Below are positions 32,407 to 42,894 of a stretch of DNA of 64,000 nt, piece after piece. The notes under the pieces are model-generated. The model did no database searches and was not told where the DNA came from. It was given only the letters and a program-made list of their open reading frames with translations. Source of the stretch: Lutimonas halocynthiae (GTDB taxonomy: Bacteria > Bacteroidota > Bacteroidia > Flavobacteriales > Flavobacteriaceae); assembly GCF_030409835.1 (NCBI RefSeq), contig NZ_JAUFQO010000016.1:186001-250000 (forward strand), written 5' to 3'. A program made the translations under genes and the position numbers. Every line of letters begins with the position of its first letter. The first letter of the stretch is position 1.

Positions 32407-32994
32407 ATGTCAAATATTATTTCTAAAGTAACCGGAACTGTCAAGAATTGGTGGGTCTTTTTAATCATGGGTGTATTATTGCTTATAAGCGCCTATTGGA
32501 TGTTCTCCACTCCGGTAGAGAGTTTTGTTGGCCTTGCGAGCCTGTTTAGTGCATTGATTTTTGTGAGTGGACTTTTCAGTGTGTTTTTCGCACTGACCAA
32601 TAAAGAGGATATTGATAACTTTGGTCTTTACCTGGCTGGTGGGGTACTCGATGTTATTATTGGATTTATACTTTTGAAGTATCCCGGTCTAACTATCGTT
32701 CTCTTTTCAATGTTTATCGGATTTTGGCTCCTTTTCAGAGGATTCAATATGATCTCTGTTGCATTCAAGATCAAAAGCGCTGGAGATGAGAATTGGGGCT
32801 GGATTTTAGTTTTTGGAATACTGATTGTCATCTTTGCAATGATGTCAATTATCAATCCTTTAATTGGAGCGAGTTATTTGGTATATACCTTAGCTTTTAC
32901 GCTGTTGCTTTTCGGCTTTGCGAATATCGCATTATCTCTGAGATTAAGGCGTCTCAAATCAACGGTAAAAGATTTGAAGGAGGGGTTAAGCTAA
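32407..32994 (+). CDS. HdeD-family (DUF308) membrane protein
   Basis: Integral membrane protein of 195 residues with six predicted helices arranged as three similar hairpins, the layout of HdeD/DUF308 proteins linked to acid resistance in enterobacteria. Typical segments are WWVFLIMGVLLLISAYWMF, GLYLAGGVLDVIIGFILL and WGWILVFGILIVIFAMMSI. The C-terminal tail is basic (SLRLRRLKSTVKDLKEG). Its function in this phylum is not established. It ends at a strong bidirectional terminator shared with clpC. Confidence 0.88.
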   Translation: MSNIISKVTGTVKNWWVFLIMGVLLLISAYWMFSTPVESFVGLASLFSALIFVSGLFSVFFALTNKEDIDNFGLYLAGGVLDVIIGFILLKYPGLTIVLFSMFIGFWLLFRGFNMISVAFKIKSAGDENWGWILVFGILIVIFAMMSIINPLIGASYLVYTLAFTLLLFGFANIALSLRLRRLKSTVKDLKEGLS

Positions 32995-33017
32995 TTAACA
33001 ATTACTTATTGAAAAAT

Positions 33018-33045
33018 AAAAAAGGTGGCAATTGCCACCTTTTTT
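33018..33045. terminator. Bidirectional terminator between the HdeD-like gene and clpC
   Basis: Perfect palindrome centred on GGTGGCAATTGCCACC (33024-33039) flanked by an A-run on the left and a T-run on the right, so it works as an intrinsic terminator for the + strand HdeD-like gene and the minus-strand clpC, which ends at 33049. Confidence 0.9.
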
Positions 33046-33048
33046 CAT

Positions 33049-35586
33049 TTATGATTTAGACTCTTTATGCTTGTCTATTTTAATCTTTAGTTCGTTTTTA
33101 TCCTTGTCAAGGTCTAAGTAGATCGTATCATTTTCATTCAAATTAGAATTGACAATTTCTTCCGCTAAAGCGTCTTCAACATACTTTTGAATAGCTCTTT
33201 TTAGAGGCCTTGCGCCATATTGTCTGTCAAAACCTTTATCTACGATAAAATCTTTCGCTTCATCACTTAGTTTGAGTTGGTAACCAAGATCTGAAATTCT
33301 CAACAATAATTTTTCCAATTCAATATCAATAATGGCATGAATGTCTTTCCTCTCTAATGCATTAAAAATAATGACATCATCAATTCTATTTAGAAATTCA
33401 GGAGCAAAGCTTTTCTTTAAGGCATTTTCAATAACACTTTTTGCATTTGCATCTACCTGGTCTTTTTTAGAAGATGTTCCAAAGCCTACACCTTGTCCAA
33501 AATCTTTTAATTGTCGAGACCCAATATTTGAAGTCATGATGATAATGGTATGTCTGAAATCAATTTTTCTTCCAAGACTATCCGTAATATATCCATCATC
33601 CAAAATCTGCAGTAACATGTTAAAAACATCTGGATGCGCTTTTTCAATTTCATCAAGTAATACTACGGCATAAGGTTTACGTCTGATCTTTTCAGTCAAT
33701 TGCCCGCCTTCTTCATAACCCACATATCCTGGAGGAGCACCAATCAACCTTGAAATGGCAAACTTCTCCATATATTCACTCATGTCAATTCTGACCAATG
33801 CATCAGGTGAATCAAACAACTGTGATGCTAGAATTTTAGCCAGCTGTGTTTTACCGACACCTGTTTGTCCCAAAAATATAAATGAACCAATTGGTTTGTT
33901 TGGATCCTTAAGGCCCACACGATTTCTCTGAATGGCTTTGACCACTTTACTAACAGCTTCATCCTGACCGATTACTTTTCCTTTAATTAAATTAGGAAGT
34001 TCTCTAAGTCTATTGCTTTCTGCTTCGGCAATTCTGTTAACCGGAATACCAGTCATCATGCTTACCACTTCAGCCACATTGTCTTCAGTCACTGTTTCTT
34101 TGTGAAGTTTAGAATGCTCTTCCCAATCGGCTTGTGCTGTTTCTAATTCTTTCTCAGTACGTTTTTCATCATCCCGCAGCTTAGCAGCTTCCTCGTACTT
34201 TTGACTTTTTACAACATCATTTTTATGTTCTCTGATCTCTTCAAGTTTTTTTTCTAATTCAAGAACTGTTTTTGGAACCACGATGTTCGTAATGTGTATT
34301 CTAGAACCAGACTCATCAAGCGCATCAATAGCTTTGTCAGGTAAATACCTGTCAGTCATGTACCTATTGGTAAGCACTACACAAGCCTTGATGGCTTCAG
34401 GTGTGAATACCACATTATGATGGTCCTCATATTTATTTTTGATATTTTCTAAAATTTGAATAGTCTCTTCAACACTTGTCGGTTCAACCATTACTTTTTG
34501 GAAACGTCTTTCTAAAGCACCGTCTTTTTCGATATTTTGTCTAAACTCATCAAGGGTAGTGGCTCCAATACATTGAATTTCTCCTCTTGCCAAAGCGGGT
34601 TTAAACATGTTCGAGGCGTCAAGTGATCCGGTTGCACCACCTGCTCCGACAATAGTGTGTATTTCATCAATGAACAAAATGATATCATCATTCTTTTCTA
34701 ATTCATTCATCAATGCTTTCATTCGTTCTTCGAACTGGCCTCTGTATTTAGTCCCTGCAACAAGGCTGGCTAAATCAAGGGAAACAATTCGTTTATTGAA
34801 CAATATTCTCGAAACTTTTTTCTGAATGATGCGCAATGCCAATCCTTCAGCTATTGCAGATTTACCTACACCAGGTTCACCAATCAAGATAGGGTTGTTC
34901 TTTTTTCTCCTGCTCAAGATCTGTGAAATACGCTCAATTTCTTGTTTTCGACCTACTACAGGATCTAATTTACCGTTTTCAGCCATTAGGGTTAGATCCC
35001 TTCCAAAGTTATCTAAAACAGGTGTTTTTGATTTTTTTACTACTTTCCCTTTTGATCCTTGATAAGGATTTTTTTGAGGATCATTAAAATCTTCAGGAGG
35101 CGTTTCTGCCACCGGGCTTTCAGTTATGTCATCTTCTTTAGTCCCTGCAAATAATTCTTGAAATACTTCTTTCACGTCTTCGTAGAAAACATCGAAGTTA
35201 TGAAGAACCTTAGTTGTGGGGTCGTTCTCATTTCTTAAAATACAAAGCAAGAGATGCGCTGTACTGATGGCATCGCTTTTATATAGTTTGGCCTCAAGAA
35301 AGGTTGTTTTTAGTGCTTTTTCAGCTTGTTTGGTCAAATGAAGACTTTTTTTGTCGTTTACCTCAGCTGAAGCTGATCCAATTTCATGTAGTAATTCAAT
35401 CTTCTTGCGCAAGGCAGAAAAATTCAATTCAAAAGTGTTCAATATGTCGTAGGCTTCGCCCTTACCTTTACGTAAAATACCAAGCATCAGGTGTTCAGTA
35501 CCTATAAAATCGTGCCCCAATCTCAAAGCTTCTTCTTTACTATAGGCAATTACATCCTTTACTTTTGGTGAAAAATTATCGTCCAT
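33049..35586 (-). CDS. clpC: ATP-dependent Clp protease ATP-binding subunit ClpC
   Basis: Hsp100 unfoldase of 845 residues that feeds substrates to ClpP. Two N-terminal Clp repeats (about residues 1-145, starting FSPKVKDVIAYSKEEAL) precede AAA module D1 with Walker A GEPGVGKSAIAEG and Walker B ILFIDEIHTIVG; a UVR-like middle region (KYEEAAKLRDDEKRTEKEL) marks ClpC rather than ClpB; D2 has GQTGVGKTQLAKI and VVLLDEIEKAHPDV and ends in the ClpB_D2-small domain. A linker of about 40 acidic and Pro-rich residues separates the N-domain from D1. Divergent from gyrA with a 223-bp gap. Confidence 0.97.
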   Translation of the reverse strand: MDDNFSPKVKDVIAYSKEEALRLGHDFIGTEHLMLGILRKGKGEAYDILNTFELNFSALRKKIELLHEIGSASAEVNDKKSLHLTKQAEKALKTTFLEAKLYKSDAISTAHLLLCILRNENDPTTKVLHNFDVFYEDVKEVFQELFAGTKEDDITESPVAETPPEDFNDPQKNPYQGSKGKVVKKSKTPVLDNFGRDLTLMAENGKLDPVVGRKQEIERISQILSRRKKNNPILIGEPGVGKSAIAEGLALRIIQKKVSRILFNKRIVSLDLASLVAGTKYRGQFEERMKALMNELEKNDDIILFIDEIHTIVGAGGATGSLDASNMFKPALARGEIQCIGATTLDEFRQNIEKDGALERRFQKVMVEPTSVEETIQILENIKNKYEDHHNVVFTPEAIKACVVLTNRYMTDRYLPDKAIDALDESGSRIHITNIVVPKTVLELEKKLEEIREHKNDVVKSQKYEEAAKLRDDEKRTEKELETAQADWEEHSKLHKETVTEDNVAEVVSMMTGIPVNRIAEAESNRLRELPNLIKGKVIGQDEAVSKVVKAIQRNRVGLKDPNKPIGSFIFLGQTGVGKTQLAKILASQLFDSPDALVRIDMSEYMEKFAISRLIGAPPGYVGYEEGGQLTEKIRRKPYAVVLLDEIEKAHPDVFNMLLQILDDGYITDSLGRKIDFRHTIIIMTSNIGSRQLKDFGQGVGFGTSSKKDQVDANAKSVIENALKKSFAPEFLNRIDDVIIFNALERKDIHAIIDIELEKLLLRISDLGYQLKLSDEAKDFIVDKGFDRQYGARPLKRAIQKYVEDALAEEIVNSNLNENDTIYLDLDKDKNELKIKIDKHKESKS

Positions 35587-35809
35587 ATGCTTGTTGTTTA
35601 TGATGTAAATTTAGTAGAATTTTTTACTAATTCATTACAAAAGTTATTAGCAACTTTTAACTTGACACTAAGTTACTAAAATTCAGCCAAATAATTCGGA
35701 AGTATTGTTAATAACTAATCTTAATAAAATCAGGCCCTAGCATCCCTAAAAATAAGAATAATTGTATATTGCTCGTGCTAAAAAAAACGATTAAAAACGG
35801 TTAAATAAT

Positions 35810-38344
35810 ATGGCTGAACACGATAAGATAATTCCAATTAATATTGAAGAGGAAATGAAATCTGCATACATTGATTATTCAATGTCTGTAATTGTTTCAA
35901 GAGCTTTACCTGATGTGAGAGATGGTTTAAAACCAGTTCACAGAAGAGTGTTGTTTGGAATGCATGAATTAGGAATCAAAGCGACAGGAGCTCACAAGAA
36001 ATCTGCAAGAGTTGTAGGGGAGGTTTTAGGTAAGTACCACCCACATGGTGATACTTCAGTTTATGATGCAATGGTGCGTATGGCTCAAGAATGGAGTATG
36101 CGTTACGAATTGGTAGACGGACAAGGGAATTTCGGTTCTCCTGATGGGGATAGCCCGGCGGCGATGCGTTATACTGAGGTGAGGATGAAAAAGATTTCCG
36201 AAGACATGCTTGCTGATATAGAAAAAGACACAGTTGATCATAGGTTAAACTTTGATGATACATTAAAAGAACCAACAGTATTGCCTACCAGAATTCCGAG
36301 TTTACTCGTGAACGGAGCTTCAGGTATTGCTGTGGGTATGGCAACCAATATGGCGCCTCATAACTTGAGTGAAGTTGTTGATGGAACCATTGCATATATT
36401 GCTAATAATGATATTGAGATTGAAGAGTTGATCGAATATATTAAGGCTCCAGATTTCCCGACAGGTGGTACTATTTATGGATATGAGGGCGTGAAGCAGG
36501 CATTTTTGACAGGTAAAGGTAGAGTCATGATGCGTGCGAAAGCGAATTTCGAAGAAGTAAATGGCAGAGAATGTATTATTGTTACCGAATTGCCTTACCA
36601 AGTAAACGGTTCTGAGTTATTGAAGAAAACTGTTGATTTGATCAACGATCATAAAATCGATGGGATCGCTTCAATTCGAGATGAAACAAGTAGAAAGGGT
36701 AGAAGGCTGGTATATGTTCTGAAAAGAGATGCTATTCCAAATATTGTAATGAATAAGTTGTATAAATATACGGCTTTACAGACCTCATTTAGTGTCAATA
36801 ATATTGCCTTGGTTAATGGTAAGCCTGAGGTGTTAAATTTGAAAGACCTTATTGTTCATTTTGTTGCACACAGACATGAAGTAGTCATAAGACGTACGGA
36901 GTTTGAACTTAAGAAAGCTGAGGCGAGAGCGCACATACTTGAAGGTTTAATCATTGCAAGTGACAATATTGATGAAGTAATTAAATTGATTCGTGCTTCC
37001 AGTAATGGTGATGAGGCAAGAATGAAGTTGATGGATCGCTTTGAGTTGACAGAAATTCAGGCTAGGGCGATTGTTGAAATGCGTCTAAGACAGTTGACAG
37101 GTCTTGAACAAGAAAAATTAAGAGCTGAGTACGAAGAGATCATGGCCTTGATTATAGATCTTAAAGATATTCTTGCTAATGAGCCTAGAAGAATGGAAAT
37201 CATTAAGGAAGAATTACTAGAGATTAAAGCTAAATATGGTGACGAGAGAAGGTCGGTAATTGAATACGCGGGTGGTGAATTGAATATTGAGGATATGATA
37301 CCTGATTCTAAGGTTGTCGTTACGATTTCTCATGCAGGTTATATTAAACGTACGGATCTTTCAGAATATAAAACACAAAATAGAGGAGGTCGAGGACAAA
37401 AAGGAGTGACTACAAGAAATGAAGATTTTCTTGAGCATTTATTTGCAGCGACGAATCACCAATATATGTTGTTCTTTACACAGAAAGGAAAAGTATTCTG
37501 GATGCGGGTTTATGAAATCCCTGAAGGAAATAAAACTTCAAAAGGAAGGGCTATTCAAAACCTGATCAATATAGAGAATGATGATAAGGTAAAAGCATTC
37601 CTTGTTACTCAGGATCTTAAGAATGAAGAGTATGTAAATAGTAATTACGTAGTGATGGTGACCAAGAAAGGGCAGACCAAAAAGACCTCACTTGAACAAT
37701 ATTCGAGACCAAGAACCAATGGTATTAATGCCATCACTATTAAAGATGGTGATGAATTATTAGAAGCTAAACTTACAAACGGTGACAGTCAGATCATGAT
37801 TGCTGCTAGATCAGGTAAGTCTATCAGATTTGAAGAAGGTAAAACAAGACCAATGGGTAGAAATGCCTCAGGTGTTCGAGGTATTAGATTAAGAGATGAA
37901 CAAGATGAAGTTGTAGGTATGGTTTCTATCTCTGATGATGATAGTGATATTCTTGTGGTTTCTGAAAAAGGTTACGGAAAAAGATCTAAACTTGATGACT
38001 ATCGAATTACGAACCGTGGAGGTAAGGGTGTTAAGACCATTAATATTACTGAAAAAACGGGCGGATTGGTTGCTATCAAAAATGTAACTGACGATGACGA
38101 TTTAATGATCATCAATAAATCAGGTATTGCCATACGAATGACAGTGTCTGATCTTAGGGTTATGGGTAGGGCTACACAAGGTGTAAAACTGATAAATATT
38201 AAGGAGAATGATTCAATTGCAGCAGTTGCCAAAGTAAAAAGTGAAGACGACGAAGTTCCGGAAATCATTGATTCTGAATTAAAAACTGATGATAATGATG
38301 AAAATACTGATGAAAATCATGAAAATACTGAGCAAAATGATTAA
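35810..38344 (+). CDS. gyrA: DNA gyrase subunit A
   Basis: Breakage-rejoining subunit of gyrase, 844 residues. The catalytic Tyr is Y121 in [10 protein letters not shown]. The quinolone-resistance region reads [18 protein letters not shown]82 and D86 correspond to E. coli Ser83 and Asp87, so no classical resistance change is evident. The C-terminal six-bladed domain has the gyrase-defining GyrA box [10 protein letters not shown]. The tail is an extended run of Asp, Glu and Asn (from about residue 820), as often seen in this phylum. Followed 44 bases later by a TPR gene on the same strand. Confidence 0.98.
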   Translation: MAEHDKIIPINIEEEMKSAYIDYSMSVIVSRALPDVRDGLKPVHRRVLFGMHELGIKATGAHKKSARVVGEVLGKYHPHGDTSVYDAMVRMAQEWSMRYELVDGQGNFGSPDGDSPAAMRYTEVRMKKISEDMLADIEKDTVDHRLNFDDTLKEPTVLPTRIPSLLVNGASGIAVGMATNMAPHNLSEVVDGTIAYIANNDIEIEELIEYIKAPDFPTGGTIYGYEGVKQAFLTGKGRVMMRAKANFEEVNGRECIIVTELPYQVNGSELLKKTVDLINDHKIDGIASIRDETSRKGRRLVYVLKRDAIPNIVMNKLYKYTALQTSFSVNNIALVNGKPEVLNLKDLIVHFVAHRHEVVIRRTEFELKKAEARAHILEGLIIASDNIDEVIKLIRASSNGDEARMKLMDRFELTEIQARAIVEMRLRQLTGLEQEKLRAEYEEIMALIIDLKDILANEPRRMEIIKEELLEIKAKYGDERRSVIEYAGGELNIEDMIPDSKVVVTISHAGYIKRTDLSEYKTQNRGGRGQKGVTTRNEDFLEHLFAATNHQYMLFFTQKGKVFWMRVYEIPEGNKTSKGRAIQNLINIENDDKVKAFLVTQDLKNEEYVNSNYVVMVTKKGQTKKTSLEQYSRPRTNGINAITIKDGDELLEAKLTNGDSQIMIAARSGKSIRFEEGKTRPMGRNASGVRGIRLRDEQDEVVGMVSISDDDSDILVVSEKGYGKRSKLDDYRITNRGGKGVKTINITEKTGGLVAIKNVTDDDDLMIINKSGIAIRMTVSDLRVMGRATQGVKLINIKENDSIAAVAKVKSEDDEVPEIIDSELKTDDNDENTDENHENTEQND

Positions 38345-38388
38345 TTTTGCACGCTAAATAAATCGATATATAATTTAAGTAAATTACA

Positions 38389-39654
38389 ATGAAAAATCAA
38401 ATCTTGTTGTTAGCGGCATTCTTCGTATGCACGGCAACATTTGCTCAAAAGGATGAATTAAAGGCCGCAGAAAAGGCGATTAAAAAAAGTGATTATGTTA
38501 CTTCAGCTGCAGAAATAACAAAAGCAGAAGCGTCGATCTCAGGTGCGGATGATAAAACAAAAGCAAAGTTTTACTACTTAAAAGGTGAGACTTATGCAGC
38601 AATTGCAAAAACTGACCCAAGTGAAGCTAATTATGCAACAGCGGCGGAGTCATTTAATTCGCTTTTTAAGGTTGAAAAAACTTTAGGATCTGATAAGTAT
38701 TCTGTTTTGGCTGCGCCAACATTGAATACAATGGTTTCTGAAGTTTCAGCTAAAGGAATCGAATCTTATCAGAACAAAAATTATTCAGCTGCAAAAACAG
38801 AACTTTTTCAGGTGTATAATTTAAGCCCAAAAGACACAGTTTATCTAGAGTATGCAGCTAATGCAGCGTATTTAGATAAAGACTTTGACATGGCTCTTGA
38901 TTATTTTACAACTTTGAAAGATCTCGGATTTACAGGTGTTTCAACAGAGTATACTGCAAAGAATAATGATAGTGGTGAAAGAGAAAATATGGGTACCCAA
39001 AACAATATGGACCTTATGGTTAAAACGGGAACATACAGTGAACCTAAAGTTGTGACTTCTGAATCTAAGCAACCAAACATTATTAAGAATATAGCATTTG
39101 TCTATGTTGAAAAAGGAGATACTGAGAAAGCTTTGGCTGCAGTTAGAGATGCAAGAGCTGTTGCTCCAGAAGATGTAAACCTAATTTTAACTGAAGCAAA
39201 CTTGCAAATCAAACTTGGTAATAAAGATGAGTTTGCAAGGTTGATGGGTGAGGCACTTGAGCTAGATCCTACTAACGCTTCGCTTTATTTTAACATAGGT
39301 GTTATTAGCGGTGAGCAAGGAGATTATGACAAAGCAAAAGAGTATTATACCAAGTGTATTGAATTGGACCCTACTTATGTTGATGGTTATATCAATTTAG
39401 GTTCTGCTCTTCTTGAAGACGATAAGATTTTGGTAGAAGAAATGAATCAAAGCTTAAATAATTTTGACAAATACGACGAGATTAAAGCAAAACAATCTGA
39501 TTTATACAAGACTGTTATTCCATTATATGAAAAGGCTTATGAGCTTAGACCAGATGACGTTGACACCATCAGAACCTTGATGAGTTTATATGAAAACACT
39601 GAGATGGACGACAAGTTCAAAACAATGAAAGAAAAATATGATTCTCTAAAATAA
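38389..39654 (+). CDS. Exported tetratricopeptide repeat protein
   Basis: A 421-residue protein with signal peptide ILLLAAFFVCTATFAQ and several TPR units: clear ones are IAFVYVEKGDTEKALAAVRDA, ASLYFNIGVISGEQGDYDKA and DGYINLGSALLEDDK, with Ala-rich N-terminal helices before them. TPR proteins of this type act as scaffolds in the periplasm; nothing shows a specific partner. It follows gyrA closely and may be co-transcribed with it, and is closed by a strong terminator. Confidence 0.85.
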   Translation: MKNQILLLAAFFVCTATFAQKDELKAAEKAIKKSDYVTSAAEITKAEASISGADDKTKAKFYYLKGETYAAIAKTDPSEANYATAAESFNSLFKVEKTLGSDKYSVLAAPTLNTMVSEVSAKGIESYQNKNYSAAKTELFQVYNLSPKDTVYLEYAANAAYLDKDFDMALDYFTTLKDLGFTGVSTEYTAKNNDSGERENMGTQNNMDLMVKTGTYSEPKVVTSESKQPNIIKNIAFVYVEKGDTEKALAAVRDARAVAPEDVNLILTEANLQIKLGNKDEFARLMGEALELDPTNASLYFNIGVISGEQGDYDKAKEYYTKCIELDPTYVDGYINLGSALLEDDKILVEEMNQSLNNFDKYDEIKAKQSDLYKTVIPLYEKAYELRPDDVDTIRTLMSLYENTEMDDKFKTMKEKYDSLK

Positions 39655-39670
39655 TTGAATCTTATTTCAT

Positions 39671-39708
39671 AAAAAAAACCATCTGTCGTCGGCAGATGGT
39701 TTTTTTTT
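39671..39708. terminator. Intrinsic terminator after the TPR gene
   Basis: ACCATCTGTC / GGCAGATGGT forms a 10-bp stem (one G-T pair) with loop GTC, flanked by A8 on the left and T9 on the right. The symmetric flanks make it able to act in both directions; the minus-strand gene that ends at 39731 converges on it. Confidence 0.9.
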
Positions 39709-39730
39709 GTCCCTGACTTTTGGAGCTTAT

Positions 39731-40606
39731 CTAATCAATAGGATAGGCATAAAGATTACCTCCAATTCCTCTAAATTTTTCATCAGCTATTACTACAAGC
39801 GAGTCATTCATAAAAGTAATGGCTTCTTTTTGTGTTATGAGCCCCAGATCAATATCGGTCACTTCTCCTGAAAAGAAGTCGTCTCCTTTCCAATTTTTAA
39901 AAATCCAGATCTTATTAGAACCTAAGAGTGCAAGTGTCTTTCTATTTGGGCTTATGGCTGCGCCGGTTATCCAACATTGGTATTTTCCTGATTTACAGGT
40001 TTTAAAACGACTTACTTTTTGAGCCCTTTGGTTAGAAGCATAGTCTTCCATTCTGTAGAGGTTGGTATATCCGTCAAATGGTTTGGTTCTGTTTTTTGTA
40101 AATAAATACAGCCGTCCTTTATAGAAAATAAAAGCCTCCATATCAAAATTCTTTATACTATCATTGGTGTTATCTAAGTCTTGATCGCTAAATTTAAACC
40201 TAATAATTTCAGCCTCCGTTTCAGTAGCTTTTATGTCAATTGGATTCTCAATTTTATAAATGGTAAGGTCTCTTCTTTTGTTAGAATTATTTCCAAAATC
40301 TCCAACAAAAAAATGCCCAAAATCATCTTGGGTAAGATCTTCCCAATCAATGTTCTTAGCGTTAGTTATTTCTATTGATCTATGGATTTCGCCTAAAGAA
40401 TCTATCTGATGAATCTCTGTACTGTTTCCACTATCATTTATGGCCCAAAGATTACCGTCTTTGTCATACTCTATGCCTGATATTTCACCTAGGTCAGAAG
40501 TAACCGAAAGTATCTTGTTGTCATAGTTTAAAAAGGCTTTCCAAAGTAAAAAAATAATGATCAGTGAAACTGATATTTTAAATAGCGTACGTTTTCTAAT
40601 TTCCAT
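39731..40606 (-). CDS. Membrane-anchored protein with beta-propeller-like repeats, unrecognised
   Basis: A 291-residue protein with one N-terminal hydrophobic segment (KISVSLIIIFLLWKAFL), probably an uncleaved anchor or signal. The rest shows repeated short strands with Asp/Asn-Gly turns (ISGIEYDKDGNLWAINDSGN, DLTQDDFGHFFVGDFGNN, MEAFIFYKGRLYLFTKNR, AISPNRKTLALLGSNKIWIF), as in beta-propeller proteins of the SdiA-regulated or esterase-like groups. No catalytic motif is seen and no function is assigned. Confidence 0.7.
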   Translation of the reverse strand: MEIRKRTLFKISVSLIIIFLLWKAFLNYDNKILSVTSDLGEISGIEYDKDGNLWAINDSGNSTEIHQIDSLGEIHRSIEITNAKNIDWEDLTQDDFGHFFVGDFGNNSNKRRDLTIYKIENPIDIKATETEAEIIRFKFSDQDLDNTNDSIKNFDMEAFIFYKGRLYLFTKNRTKPFDGYTNLYRMEDYASNQRAQKVSRFKTCKSGKYQCWITGAAISPNRKTLALLGSNKIWIFKNWKGDDFFSGEVTDIDLGLITQKEAITFMNDSLVVIADEKFRGIGGNLYAYPID

Positions 40607-40651
40607 TATTCTCGTTATTGAATCCTAAGAATATTCAGGTATTTTTAAAGC

Positions 40652-41422
40652 TTAAAATATTTGCTTCATCACCCTTAATTTATGGGTATGTCTATTGGTG
40701 TCTACATTGTAAATCCCACTTGAGTCTAATCTGTCTATTCTGACTTTTCCATTACAATGAATGATATAGTTATTCGCTAACACAATTCCGGTATGAATGA
40801 TTTCACCAGCTTCATTATCAAAGAAAGCCAAATCACCTGGTTCGCATTCCTCAATGAAACTCAAAACTTCACCTTGACTTGCCTGCTGATGGGCATCCCT
40901 AAATAATTGGTGACCATTGATCTTGTAAACCATTTGTGTAAAACCCGAGCAATCAACGCCAAAAATGGTTCTTCCTCCCCAGAGATAAGGGGTGTTGACG
41001 AATTTATAAGCAGTTCGTACCAAATTTAACTTTGCCATTTTACCAGAAATGACATCTCCATCAAATTCATAGGTGTGATTCGCGATACTAAATTTTCCAT
41101 CTTTATACTCAGGTAGACTTGCCCCTAATGTCAAAATTTGTAATTGATCCTTCTCATCCTGTATGAATGTCGCCATTTCATCAGAACAGGTATTATTGTT
41201 CGCAGATATTCTTTTATAAGAAGCCTCTGTTAATTCGGTAACCTGCTTTTTAAGCACCCAGCCTTCGTAAAAGTCATAATCTAAATGAATTTTAATCCAA
41301 TCTCCATCACTGATTAATACCTGAAAAGTTTCTCCAAAAAGTATTTGGGAGACCATCTCACTTCGATCTGAAGGTTCGTTTCTGATCGCAATAAAATTCA
41401 AATGACAGATTCCAAATTCCAT
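40652..41422 (-). CDS. C40 (NlpC/P60) peptidase with N-terminal SH3-like domains
   Basis: Peptidoglycan-peptide hydrolase of 256 residues, similar to YkfC-type gamma-D-glutamyl-L-diamino acid endopeptidases. Two bacterial SH3-like segments (about 1-120, for example GETFQVLISDGDWIKIHL) precede the NlpC/P60 domain with the catalytic Cys in GVDCSGFTQMVYK, the His in IIHTGIVLANNYIIHCNG and the conserved GDLAFFDN. No signal peptide, which fits a cytosolic role in recycling muropeptides. It is 32 bases downstream of the thiolase gene on the same strand. Confidence 0.92.
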   Translation of the reverse strand: MEFGICHLNFIAIRNEPSDRSEMVSQILFGETFQVLISDGDWIKIHLDYDFYEGWVLKKQVTELTEASYKRISANNNTCSDEMATFIQDEKDQLQILTLGASLPEYKDGKFSIANHTYEFDGDVISGKMAKLNLVRTAYKFVNTPYLWGGRTIFGVDCSGFTQMVYKINGHQLFRDAHQQASQGEVLSFIEECEPGDLAFFDNEAGEIIHTGIVLANNYIIHCNGKVRIDRLDSSGIYNVDTNRHTHKLRVMKQIF

Positions 41423-41454
41423 GAAAACTTTTTATGGGTTCTTTGCTATACTTT

Positions 41455-42630
41455 TTAAGCTAAACTAATTACCATAGCACTTGCGCCTCCACCACCATTA
41501 CAAATTCCTGCTGCACCAACCTTAGCATTATGCTGCTGTAATACATTTATCAAGGTGACAATTATCCGGGCTCCTGAGCAGCCTAAAGGATGTCCAAGAG
41601 AAACGGCTCCACCATGCACATTAACTTTGGCAGGATCTAAATCAAGTAGTTTAATATTGGCCAATCCTACAACAGAAAAGGCTTCATTCAGCTCGTAATA
41701 ATCTACTTCGCTGGCGTCAATGCCTGACTTAGCTAATGCCTTAGGTAAGGCCTTTGCCGGAGCGGTTGTAAACCATTCGGGTTCTTGCGAAGCATCAGCA
41801 TATCCATTGATAACAGCTATAGGGTCAATCCCGAGTTCAATTGCTTTTTCTTTACTCATGATGACCAAGGCGGCTGCCCCGTCATTTAAGGTAGAAGCAT
41901 TAGCAGCAGTTACTGTCCCGTCTTTACTGAACGCAGGTCGAAGATTTGGTATTTTATCAAGCTTGACATTTTTAAACTCTTCATCCTCGGTCAGAATAAT
42001 CGGTTCACCTCTTCTTTGAGGGATTTCCACAGGAATAACCTCATTATTAAATTTTCCAGTTTTCCAGGCATTTGCAGATCTTTTATAAGACGCTATGGCA
42101 AATTCATCTTGGTCTTCTCTTGAAAAGTCATATTTATCAGCACAGGCATCACCACATGTCCCCATATGTTTGCCGTCATATACATTTACCAAGCCGTCTT
42201 TCAATAAACCGTCTTCAATTTGAATATTTCCAAATTTCTGACCCTTTCTTCCGTGCATATAGTGCGGGATCATACTCATGTTTTCCATACCACCTGCCAC
42301 CACAATATCCGCATCACCTGATTTAATTGCCTGTGCAGCGAAAGCGATAGATTTCATTCCAGAGGCACAAACTTTATTAACAGTTGTACAAGGTACACTA
42401 TCCGGTAAGCCGGCAAACAAAGCGGCTTGTTTCGCCGGAGCCTGTCCAACTCCTGCCTGAACAACATTACCCATAAACACTTCATCAACCAAAGATGGAT
42501 CAAGGTCAATTTTCTGGAGGGCTCCCTTTATGGCAGCAGCTCCTAGTTTACTTGCTGAAACCTCAGATAAACTTCCTAAAAAACTACCAATTGGCGTTCT
42601 TACGGCAGAAACAATGACAACTTCTTTCAT
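41455..42630 (-). CDS. Acetyl-CoA C-acyltransferase (thiolase)
   Basis: Thiolase of 391 residues, interconverting two acetyl-CoA with acetoacetyl-CoA or cleaving 3-ketoacyl-CoA. The N-terminus VVIVSAVRTPIGSF, the acyl-carrying Cys in VNKVCASGMKSIAFA, the NEAF motif, the His in GGAVSLGHPLGCSGAR and the proton-shuttle Cys in GICNGGGGASAMVI are all present. Length and motifs fit the biosynthetic acetoacetyl-CoA thiolase group, but substrate length cannot be decided by eye. Confidence 0.94.
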   Translation of the reverse strand: MKEVVIVSAVRTPIGSFLGSLSEVSASKLGAAAIKGALQKIDLDPSLVDEVFMGNVVQAGVGQAPAKQAALFAGLPDSVPCTTVNKVCASGMKSIAFAAQAIKSGDADIVVAGGMENMSMIPHYMHGRKGQKFGNIQIEDGLLKDGLVNVYDGKHMGTCGDACADKYDFSREDQDEFAIASYKRSANAWKTGKFNNEVIPVEIPQRRGEPIILTEDEEFKNVKLDKIPNLRPAFSKDGTVTAANASTLNDGAAALVIMSKEKAIELGIDPIAVINGYADASQEPEWFTTAPAKALPKALAKSGIDASEVDYYELNEAFSVVGLANIKLLDLDPAKVNVHGGAVSLGHPLGCSGARIIVTLINVLQQHNAKVGAAGICNGGGGASAMVISLA

Positions 42631-42868
42631 ATTAAATCCTATTTAATTCAAACAATTGTTCTTTGACAATTTTGACTAAAATTGCTTATGCGAAAGTAAA
42701 TAAATTTAGTGAGATTATTCTTGTATGCACTAAAGAATAAGGATTGAGTAAAATCATAATTTCACTAGTTTGTAAGTCTAAATGGGTGATTTCTTCTTTA
42801 ATCCATGGTTATATTGTTAGGTATGCGCATAAGTTCCTGAATTTATGCTGTTTTGATATATAATTTTT

Positions 42869-42876
42869 TACTTTTG
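42869..42876 (+). promoter_or_regulatory. Putative -7 element (TACTTTTG) for the PgpH-like gene
   Basis: TACTTTTG matches TAnnTTTG and lies 18 bases before the ATG at 42895. A TTTG at 42852 is closer than the usual -33 spacing, so support is partial. The rest of the 264-bp gap from the thiolase start holds nothing else I recognise. Confidence 0.4.
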
Positions 42877-42894
42877 AAATTGTAATTGAATTGC

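Noticed and set aside
35810-38344. Quinolone-resistance substitution in gyrA (Thr at the position of E. coli Ser83)
   Set aside because: Thr at this place is a common natural residue in other bacteria, and the Asp at the second hot-spot is intact.
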